DNA of 46,079 nucleotides from Basidiobolus ranarum (Eukaryota; Basidiobolomycota; Basidiobolomycetes; Basidiobolales): the NCBI GenBank assembly GCA_040143965.1, contig JASJQH010006900.1, forward strand, positions 1 to 46,079, in the 5' to 3' direction. The stretch's first letter is position 1. Each line of letters starts with the position of its first letter. The notes beneath the pieces were generated by a model. It was not told where the DNA came from and searched no databases. It saw nothing but the letters and a program-made list of their open reading frames with translations. The position numbers and the translations under genes were made by a program. This document shows positions 21,317 through 30,226 of this stretch, piece by piece.

Positions 21317-22948
21317 TTAGTTGGCTTCAGGTGATCGTCTAGGCGATACAGATCGACGATTGTTGGGAGACATACTACGACGAGGAGATAAGTCACGCTT
21401 AGGGGAACGACTAGGGCGAGGAGACATATCGCGTTGAGGAGAACGGCTACGACGAGGGGACATATCGCGTCTAGGAGAGCGACTACGACGAGGGGACAAT
21501 TCACGGCTACCGCGAGGTGACATATCACGTGGAGCAGACATACGAGGTGATGCGCTACGCTCACCAGAACGTGATCTTCTACGAGAGCTACTACGAGGTT
21601 TGGGAGATCTACTTAAAGAGCGACTATATCTAGAGCGTGAGCGAGAATTGGAACGGGAGCGAGAACGATATCTTCTTGGAGATCTACTACGTCTAGGTGA
21701 GCGAGATCTAGAAGAGGGTCTTCCCCGAGCGCCACCTGGACCTCCAGCGCCACCTGCACCTCCACCCCTTCAAAGTGAACTCCAGTTAGACTTCTTGTAA
21801 AATAAAGCAATAGATAATAATTGATAGGTTATGAACATGTGTTCAAAATAAACCATGACAACTCGCTAATAACTATTGTTAAAAAAAGATTAACTTACCG
21901 GCAATCTCTAGCTTTATGGCCAGTTTCACCGCAAGAGCTAACAAAAAAATATCAGTATCTACCATATGCATACAATTATACTAAAGTTGGTCGTACAAGC
22001 AACGGTTTTCTTCATATCTATACATGCAAATAGTTAGTTTTGAATGTTAAAAGATAATAACGCAATGTGTTGATAAGTTACCTTCTAGAGCGAACACCTC
22101 TGTATATGAAATAAGAAGAATGAAAAGTTAGAATATATCGTCACGAGGAAAGGTAGTGAAATTCTATTCTGACCTGCCAGGGGGATCGGGACAATCTCTA
22201 GCCCTGTTGAGTTAGAGTTTTCAATTTAGTATTATGAAGAAAGTAATGACTTGATATTTGGCTTGGACAGATATAAGCCAAGATTTAAGTCTACTAACCA
22301 ATGACCTACGACAATAATAAGGTTATGTTACTATGCAAACAAAAAAACCCACCAACATTTCAACTACATACCACCATTTCCACAGTTGAAGCAGCGCTCC
22401 CCGCCTTTCTCTTTCTCTTCAGTACGACGACCACCTTTGGCAGCCTCAACGATAATTCTTTCGCCTTCAAGCTTATAACCATCCAAAGCTCTCACAGCAT
22501 CATCGGCATCTACAAATCGAATAAGTCTAAGTTAAAAAAAAGAAATGGTATTTGATTATTGCCCTAAAATCAAATAGCAACCTCTGTCATCGTCGAATTC
22601 GACGAACGCAAAAGAGCTCTAATATGTAAAGTTAGTGCTAACTCACGGGTAAAATTAAATCTTTGACTATATAGCGCTAAATAAATACCTTCATATCAAT
22701 TCGTCTAACTCTTCCATATTTAGAGAACATGTCGTCTAGATCACGTTCGCGGACGTAACGCGATAAGTGGCCTGGCAATGTGAACAATAAAAGTAAGAGA
22801 TCAGCATGTCTGGTAGATCAATGATAAATAGTTTGATAGAAAATGGGATGAAATGGGATAAAAGAGAGGTAAAACTACCGATCTACGCACCAACATAAAC
22901 TCTAGTGTTGCCACGACGGCGATCATCTCTCGAATCGTAGTTTGACAT
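21317..22948 (-). CDS. RS2Z-type SR splicing factor: RRM, two CCHC knuckles, RS domain
   Basis: Binds pre-mRNA and promotes spliceosome assembly. Ten exons (transcript order): 22948-22891, 22771-22689, 22618-22582, 22509-22372, 22305-22299, 22203-22174, 22099-22082, 22017-21997, 21937-21899, 21767-21317; 882 nt, 293 aa, in frame. RRM ~15-85 with RNP2 RVYVGHL and RNP1 SSFAFVEF. Knuckle 1: C99-FN-C102-GNGG-H107-WARD-C112; knuckle 2: C130-FS-C133-GETG-H138-KARD-C143; both exactly CX2CX4HX4C. A Gly-rich hinge (~145-160) leads to a long RS tail with RSRSPRR and DMSPRR-type repeats. Exon 5 is only 7 nt and carries the histidine codon of knuckle 1; exons 6-9 are 30, 18, 21 and 39 nt. The perfect zinc-ligand spacing is the main proof of these splices. 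The last acceptor (after TTTGAAG) is the least certain. The domain order equals plant RS2Z (RSZ33-like) proteins; animal SRSF7 has one knuckle. Confidence 0.88.
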
Positions 22949-23996
22949 TTCCTTTTTGAATTTATCTTCTCAAATAGAAAACCCACAAAAAAATAAGTGG
23001 ATATAGAAAGAATAAAACTCGAAGAGTGATTAAGAGAGTGGACAAAAAGTGATAGTCCTTCGGACTGTTGTAGGGAATGCTTTTCTTAGTCTCGAAAAAT
23101 CCATAATACTCAACTTTTTCTCCCATCACCTGACCCGGGATGACCAGAACTTTTAGAATAGAAATTAGGGCAGTAACCAAAAAATTTTAAAGGGTCATGA
23201 TCAATGGATAGAATCATCCAACAACACACCAAGATAATAACAATAGACCGTCATTACAGCTTGGTTAACAAACGACCAGCTAATAATAATAAGCCAACTG
23301 TTGGTCGGTTACTGACTGAATTCTACTCGCTCTTCAGAAGTGATAGGAAGTCCTCAACGCATACAAACAATTGCTCTACTATTAATAAATATTAATTAAA
23401 CATGTGGCTTATAGAGCAGAAAATCGTATCAATGCTACGTATTTTCACTCGGATTCTTGTAGCAGTTGTGCTGACCGACAAACAAATCTTATTTCAACTA
23501 CGATTGGCCACTACACCTTTGAGGTTCACTTCCCAATTGGACATCTGGATTTTTTCAGCATGTAATACTGAGATCATTGGGTGAATTATTAACCCCAACC
23601 CCACTGCAGCACCTTTCAACCCTAACACTTACACAGGAAAAGTTTATTGCGGGAGATTGCACTTGGATTCTATTCCATTATGATTGCACTTTCAATTAAT
23701 ATATGCTCTACCTATAACGGATTAGAGAGAGTATATGTGGAGGGTGTATCTCGATCATATCCTTATTTAGAATATATCAAAGTAAAATTTGGCATACAAT
23801 CATACAGTAGTGTGGCCCAATGAATATGAAGTATCAAAAAAAATCTCACTTATACCTAAATATTCCTAATCCTTATACTTGTTAGCTCAAGTTTGATTCC
23901 CCCTATTCTTTAACTGCGCTTTTTCGAGTGGTATTAGTTTCGTTAGAAAGTTGAATTTCCTTAATTTGACCACATTAACTAGCCTGGTAGTCTTCA
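22949..23996. other. divergent intergenic region RS2Z / PS synthase
   Basis: About 1 kb of promoter sequence between two divergent genes. No open frame or repeat of note. Confidence 0.4.
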
Positions 23997-25707
23997 ATGG
24001 TTGATTCTACGGCTAGCACAACTGAGACTCCGAAGTATGGAACGACCCGCGGAAATTTTGCTCAAGCTAGAGATCCTAGCCTGAAGTACTCGGATGATAT
24101 TGATCCCACACTCTCTTTCTTTTGTTAGTATTGGTTTAACTAATGAAATATTTTTGGCCCGCCACTAACGAGTATCTTGTTTATTTCCGCAGATTCTTCG
24201 AAAACCATTAGTCTTTTGATTCTAATGCTTTTTGTTCTTTTATACGTGGCTTTGGGTTCCAACTCGCAAGATACCGTCGGGAATATTAAAATGTAAACTT
24301 TTTTTGAGCTTAGGAGTCAATTACATTTCTAACATTCTATTTATTAGGGGTATTCTTGCTGCGGCATTTGTTTTCATTTTCATTGGACTAGTACAATTCG
24401 GAGATGGTGCCTTCATTCGGCCTCATCCTGCTATTTGGAGAATTGTTCTCGCAGCAAGTGTTCTTTATGAGATGTTCTTAGTTTTTATCTTATTCCAGGT
24501 AAATTCGATTTTGAATGCAATTTGCTCTTGATACAAAATTAACGGATAGGTATATACATTATATGTAATAGAATGCTACAGACGCCCGCTTGTTATTCAA
24601 GTACATTGACCCCGCTCTTGGTATCCCACTTCCTGACAGATCTTACGCCGAAAATTGCGACTTCACTGTATCAAATGTTTGGGTAAGATGAATGAGTAAT
24701 TTCGATATGTTTAAATAGTACTAACAAAGGTACATATTGATTTGGCTATTAGGATTCTATGGACGCTTTCGTTCTAGCTCATTCCATCGGTTGGTTTTGT
24801 AAAGCGATTATTCTACGTGACTACTGGTTTTGCTGGATTATTTCTATAATGTTCGAGTTTATGGAGTACTCGTTACAACACCAACTTGCTAATTTTGCTG
24901 AATGTTGGTGGGATCATGTGAGTAATTGAATATATTAGACATTTCACACACCATATACTAAACTGATTGCATCGATTTACAGTGGATTCTGGACGTTCTA
25001 GTCTGTAACTGGCTTGGTACATACGTCGGTATGAAGTTCTGCGAATATTTCTCGATGAGAGTAAGTTGGCATTTATTACCTCAACCGAAACTTCAGCCTA
25101 ATACTCACCTATATTGTTAAAATATAGCATTATTCTTGGAGAGGTATCAAGCAAATTCCCGATTATCGCGGAAAAGTTAAAAGAACTGTTCAACAGTTTA
25201 CTCCACATAGCTGGACAACTTTCCATTGGGGAGCTACTGAAAGTTTCAAAAACTATGTTGCTGTTATTTTACTATTGGCAGCGGTTTTGATGTGTGAATT
25301 GAATGCATTCTACCTCAAAACTCTATTGTGGTTGCCTCCGGAGCACTACCTCAACATCTCCCGCCTCTTACTATTTTTCCTCATCGCCACTCCTGCTGTT
25401 AGAGAAGTATACCAATTTCTCATGGACAAGTAAGTCATCATGATCATTCGTTTGGTTTGCAGTTGCATGTCTAATTGTCGGTTAAATTAGGAACTGTAAA
25501 CGTATTGGTGCTCAAGCCTGGCTTGCGATCGCATGTATCATGACTGAAGCTCTCATCATTCTCAAGTTTGGTCGGAACGAATTCCCCAACCCTGCGCCAT
25601 CTCACATCAAGATATTCTGGGTTGTTCTACTTAGCTTAGTTGCCATATACCCTGTCTGGCAATTCTTGATCAAACCTAGATTAGAAAAGGTTGAAAAGAA
25701 AGACTGA
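23997..25707 (+). CDS. phosphatidylserine synthase, base-exchange (PTDSS) type
   Basis: Makes phosphatidylserine by swapping the head group of phosphatidylcholine or -ethanolamine for serine, in the ER. Eight exons: 23997-24123, 24193-24292, 24348-24498, 24572-24682, 24753-24917, 24983-25060, 25128-25429, 25491-25707; 1251 nt, 416 aa, in frame; human PTDSS1 is 473. Family signatures: [61 protein letters not shown] (the most conserved block), [48 protein letters not shown]. About eight to ten hydrophobic segments. The C-terminal KKD tail resembles an ER-retrieval type ending but is not a strict KKXX. This is unrelated to the Cho1 (CDP-diacylglycerol) enzyme of yeasts. Confidence 0.95.
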
Positions 25708-26141
25708 ACACAGCATTTATATGGTTTGTCTTAAGCCATGAACCAACTTTACATTTCAAGCAATCATGATAGACATCTTTAGTGCCCGGATATGTTTTCT
25801 GGCTCTATGCTATGTGTACTCGGCTAGGCATCTCATTCATCAATACATCGTTTTATCTTCATGAATAAATAGTTATTACAATATTTAAGACACCTCATTG
25901 TCCGATACATGGATACTGTCGTCACTAGTCAATTATTCATGGATACTGTCATCACTAGTCAATTTTTTCCATGGAAATCCCAATTAGGGACAGGAGGAAT
26001 TTTTCACAGTACCCCTGTTTATTGTATGGACTGCATTCGATGAGAAGAATCAAAACTGATCGGGGGTTGATAAGAGACATCCTCTTAGCGCGTGGAAAAT
26101 CCCTCTTGATCCTTTAGGAATTCATTCACTGGACCTTCACC
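25708..26141. other. intergenic, with a tandem repeat
   Basis: Spacer and promoter of uS19. Contains the 30-bp repeat at 25908-25967. AATAAATAG near 25863 may serve 3' end formation of the PS synthase mRNA. Confidence 0.4.
25908..25967. repeat. two tandem copies of a 30-bp unit
   Basis: Unit begins CATGGATACTGTC and continues with TCACTAGTCAATT; copies at 25908-25937 and 25938-25967 differ at two positions. Confidence 0.9.
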
Positions 26142-26690
26142 ATGGTATGTATAGGCAGTTTATCTACATCTATTCATCCATCCATCCATCTAGCAAATGC
26201 AAACCATGAATAAACTATCCAACCATTACTGATCTCGATTCATTACTATCAGGCCGATAACGTCGAAATCAAAAAGAAGAGAACCTTCCGTAAGTACTCG
26301 TACCGTGGAGTTGATCTTGACCAACTTTTGGACTTGTCCAGCGAACAATTCATGGAACTTGTCCACTGCCGTGCCCGCAGAAAGTTCAACCGCGGTCTTA
26401 AGCGCAAGCCTATGGGTCTCATCAAGAAGTTGAGAAAGGCCAAGACTGAAGCCCCTGCCAACGAAAAGCCCGAAGTTGTTAAGACTCACCTTCGTAACAT
26501 GATCATTGTTCCCGAAATGATCGGCTCAGTTGTCGGTGTTTACAACGGAAAGACTTTCAACCAAGTTGAAATTAAGCCTGAGATGATCGGTCACTACCTC
26601 GGAGAGTTCTCCATTACCTACAAGCCCGTCAAGCACGGTCGTCCCGGTATTGGTGCCACTAACTCTTCTCGTTTTGTTCCCCTCAAGTAA
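26142..26690 (+). CDS. RPS15: ribosomal protein uS19 (Rps15)
   Basis: Small-subunit head protein. Exon 1 codes only the ATG (26142-26144), followed by a 108-nt intron (26145-26252, GTATGT...CAG); exon 2 is 26253-26690. The protein is 146 residues, like human RPS15 (145). Landmarks: [19 protein letters not shown] near the N terminus, [32 protein letters not shown], then [20 protein letters not shown] and [19 protein letters not shown] at the end. The intron directly after the start codon is a common arrangement in ribosomal protein genes. Codons are C-ending and biased, as expected of a highly expressed gene. Confidence 0.97.
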
Positions 26691-27198
26691 ACAACACAAT
26701 TATAATAAATACTTCACAATGTGTATTCCAAACATTTACTTGTTCACAAAATATTTTCCCATTCTTTTCGTATCTTGACGACATGTACATGAGTGCACAG
26801 TTACAATTAAACTGCAGTAAATTTCAAGCTGGTGAAATACTTGGCAGACGATGAGCAATAATGTTGTGTATTCAATTCTTTAAGATCAGTTGTTCAAATC
26901 GTTTGTTAATCGCTGCTAGATGATATTATCCACGCGATCTGTAGATTGAATTCCAATTGGGAAATCTGAAAAAAAAATTCCTAATTTTTTTCAGAAATTA
27001 GGGTCTCTGTTCAAGGACCCCGAAAGAGGTGCTTACAAAAGAGGTTCGTTGCATTGGACGTATCTTCCTTCTCGAATTTTCGTGTACTCTTCCTAGGGGT
27101 AAGAAATCATTTCCAACATAATTGGCGTCATTGATAGATGCATGTCCATGGTTGTAGATAGATACGGATGTTAACTCCATTTTTATTTAGAATTTAAT
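26691..27198. other. intergenic; probable leader intron of the P2 gene
   Basis: A donor-like GGGGTAAGAA at about 27097 and an acceptor TTTATTTAG at 27190, only 8 nt before the P2 ATG, suggest an intron in the P2 5' UTR. A TTAGGG element lies at 26998-27003. Nothing else recognised. Confidence 0.4.
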
Positions 27199-27531
27199 AT
27201 GCGTTATATTGCTGCCTACCTTCTCCTCACCCTTGGTGGTAACCAAGCCCCTTCCGCTGGTGATGTTGAAAAGCTCCTCTCCTCTGTTGGTATTGAAGCT
27301 GACTCTGAGCGTCTCAGCAAATTGATCTCCGAATTGGAGGGTAAGAACGTTGAGGAACTCATTGCCCAAGGTAAGGAGAAACTTGCCTCCGTTCCTTCCG
27401 GTGGTGCCGCCTCTGCCTCCGCTTCCAGCGGTGCTGCTGCCGGTGGTGCTGACTCCGCTCCTGCCGCTGCCAAGGAGGAGGAAGCCAAGGAAGAGTCCGA
27501 TGACGATATGGGTTTCGGTCTTTTCGATTAA
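27199..27531 (+). CDS. RPP2: 60S acidic ribosomal stalk protein P2
   Basis: Stalk protein that forms P1/P2 dimers on P0 and recruits elongation factors. 110 residues, no intron in the coding part. N-terminal domain [50 protein letters not shown]; then a flexible Ala/Gly/Ser hinge; then an acidic tail [19 protein letters not shown], the conserved C-terminal peptide that binds EF-2. The MRYIAAYLL start marks P2 rather than P1. It lies among other ribosome genes (uS19 upstream, RRP1 downstream) on the same strand. Confidence 0.97.
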   Translation: MRYIAAYLLLTLGGNQAPSAGDVEKLLSSVGIEADSERLSKLISELEGKNVEELIAQGKEKLASVPSGGAASASASSGAAAGGADSAPAAAKEEEAKEESDDDMGFGLFD

Positions 27532-28034
27532 ACTAATATCCTCTCTACGCGTCCTTTATGTTGCTTAGCAACTTTACATTGTGCTATTAAGAGCACTTTG
27601 AATGTTGTATAATCACAATAAACAAACAAAAATAAGAATTTTGCATTCACTATATAACCTATGATATTATCAGTTGGTCAAGAGATTTCTATATGTTCTA
27701 CGATGGTTTAGTTCCAAATGAGCATCTTCAGATGAATCCACTTGAGGTCATTCGGATCCAATGAAATGAAAGTGCATTTAATGATTTCGTTAAGGGATCC
27801 GATATCATGTAAGACCACGTTCCAAGCAAGAAATTACCTTTCCAGAAGAGTTAACAAAAGCGGTCACGCGAATCAGAGGTTGTGAATTCTTTTTTTTTTA
27901 GTTGGTTCCAACTAAAAAAAAGTTATGTAAATGTGAATGTGGATTTTCTCTATTTTTCCGTTTAACGAGGGGAATTTTTTTCTCGAGTTCTTGTGTCTTA
28001 AGGAGTTGACTATTTTTCTTACTACCTTATTGAA
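27532..28034. other. intergenic, with a perfect palindrome
   Basis: Spacer before RRP1, containing the inverted repeat at 27892-27921. Otherwise nothing recognised. Confidence 0.4.
27892..27921. repeat. perfect 14-bp inverted repeat with 2-nt loop
   Basis: Eight T plus AGTTGG, a TT loop, then CCAACT plus eight A. It lies about 115 nt upstream of the RRP1 start codon. It could form a cruciform in DNA or act as a paired binding site; no function is known to me. Confidence 0.85.
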
Positions 28035-30226
28035 ATGACCACTACTCAGCCAGTTAGTAATTCCTTTGCTAAGCGTTTAGCTCACACAGGTATGGATTTC
28101 TAAACAATCGGTTGAATCAGATCGATACCTTGAAGAATATATATTGGAGCAAAGGATTTATTTTCTCTCACTTTATTAGACAAAGCTATTCGGGATAAAG
28201 CTGTTAAAGCACTTGGAAAATGGCTTAGCAGCAGAGAGGAGCTTGATCAATTAGAGTTATTGAAACTCTGGAAGGGACTCTTCTATTGTGAGTCTATTTT
28301 GCGTAGTCATTTCACCAGTGGAGTATTTTCTTATAATTTTATACGATATATCTATAGGTTTTTGGATGTCGGACAAACCTCTTGTTCAACAACAATTATC
28401 CAATACTCTCGCCACTATGGTTTTGAATCTTCCCAGTACAGTAGCTATTCCTTTTGTCAAGGCTTTTTGGGAGATTATAGTTAGAGAATGGAATGGAATC
28501 GATCGTTATAGGTAGTTTTATGTATACTTTCGATTCAACCTAGAGTGATTCTTATTGATATTTCTCCTTAAATCATTCATAGATTGGACAAATTTTACTT
28601 ACTCTTGAGAAGATACGTTCATTTCACCCTGGTTTTCTTGATGAAAAACGAGTGGGATTCCGAATTAGTGGATCAATATGTAGATATGATGAAGAATGGT
28701 GTTTTCTGGTAAAATATCGCTGAATCCATTTTCACTCTTCAGCTTCAACTAAACATTCTTCTTTTTAGTCCAGGAAATGCTCAAATTCCCGTTAGTGTTC
28801 GTTTACATGTATCCGATTTATTCTTAGAAGAACTTGAGAAAGTAGTTCCAGAGGAGGTAATTAGAATATGATAAGGAAATCATTTTTAATCAATTTCATA
28901 TTAATCATTCATTGATTGATTAGCAAAGAGAGCAAATTCCAATGGAGAAACTTTTATTCCCCTTTTTCCATTTCGTCTCTCGTAATCCTAACAAATTGGT
29001 ATTTACTCGTATGCAAGAGAACATATTCCGACCACTTTTAGAGCGTATGACTCAATGTAGGTTTCATATTCCTGGTCATAGCATTTCATTTATATCTTAC
29101 TTATCTTGCGTACTTTTATTAGTGGATTCGGAAGAGGAGGAACAGAAATCGGTTTATAATTATCAATCCATTGCTCAATCACTTGTTGAAATCATGGCTG
29201 ATCCTGAAACCACCGGAATTAAGCGTAGACGTATTAAGAAATTCTTGAGTGGTTTCTCTGGATCAGTGGATCTAGAAAATGCCACTGAAATGGAGGGTGT
29301 TGACTCCATGGATATCGAGGAAGAGGAGGAAGAAGAAGAAGAGATTCAAGTGGTTCAACCTACTAAAAAGGAGTTGAAAAAGAGAAAGAGACAGAAGAAT
29401 GAACAAGCACCTGTGGAAGAAGCTGCCCCTATGGAGGAAGCTGAGATCGTGGATGAGGTAGTAAGCGAACCTGTTTCAGTCAAAGAAAATAAGAAAAAGA
29501 AGAAGCAAAAGGTCGTGGAAATTCCCGTCGAAACTCCTACCGAAGTCGTCGCTGAACCTGTTAAAGAAACTAAGAAAAAGAAGAAACAACAGGTTGAGGT
29601 GAACTCTATGGAGGTTGAATCCGTAGAAGAGACTACAGTTACTGAGGAAGTAAGTCAACCAATCAAGGCAAAAGCCAGTAAGAAACAAAAGAAGCAAAAG
29701 GTTGTCGAAGAAACCGTGCAACAAGTAGTCGACGAAATCTCGGAAGAAATCGCTGTCACAGAGGAACCCGTAAGTCAATGCTATCTCATGAGGCTTTATT
29801 CTATTGTTTTCTAATCCCAATTTACAGGTTAAGAAAGTTTCCAAGAAGAGCAAGAAGCAAAAGATCGTTGAAACTGAGGTTGTTGAGGAGACTGCTGTAG
29901 TGGAAGCACCCGTAAGTTGTACATTTTGAATTCATAAAGTTGCATTTATTCATATATATCGGTCATTTTAGATTAAGAAGTCCAAGAAGAAGGTAAAGGC
30001 TGAGGAAGTTTCTACACCCAAGCCAGTAGAGCCATCCACTCCTATCTCCAACGCATCCAAGAAGTCCGTTCAATGGGGATTGGAAAACAACTCTGTAAAA
30101 AGGTTCAAGAAGCAACTCCCAGTTTCACCAAAGCCATCTCCAGTCTCCTCAGACAGGAAACCCATTAAGAGTGCGTTGAAGAAATCTAAGCGTTCTTTTA
30201 TTTCCATCACCAAGTCATCCACATAG
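28035..30226 (+). CDS. RRP1: RRP1/Nop52 ribosome-biogenesis factor with a lysine-rich repeat tail
   Basis: Nucleolar protein needed for 27S pre-rRNA processing. Nine exons: 28035-28089, 28180-28287, 28358-28511, 28583-28708, 28769-28856, 28924-29056, 29123-29769, 29828-29911, 29972-30226; 1650 nt, 549 aa, in frame. The Nop52 domain (~1-245) shows FAKRLAHTDKAIRDKAVKAL, LKLWKGLFYCFWMSDKP, DRYRLDKFYLLLRRYV, NAQIPVSVRLHVSDLFLEEL and LLFPFFHFVSR. The intron 29057-29122 falls inside a long open frame but is needed to give TQLDSEEEE. The tail (~300-490) is a run of degenerate modules alternating KKKKQKV-type and E/V-rich parts. Near the end, KKSVQWGLENNSVKRFKK resembles the C-terminal motif of human RRP1B and fits a PP1-docking RVxF pattern (K-S-V-Q-W). 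The tail makes it much longer than yeast Rrp1 (278 aa). Confidence 0.92.

Noticed and set aside
21244-21564. 106-codon minus-strand frame rich in Leu/Val
   Set aside because: Alternative frame of the RS repeat of the RS2Z gene.
26915-26970. Box C/D snoRNA-like GATGATA ... CTGA upstream of P2
   Set aside because: The C box is imperfect and no terminal stem or guide element could be shown.
27216-27488. 90-codon minus-strand frame
   Set aside because: Shadow of the Ala/Gly-rich P2 gene.
29476-29853. Leu/Phe-rich minus-strand frame of 125 codons
   Set aside because: Antisense of the Lys/Glu-rich RRP1 tail; composition is forced by it.
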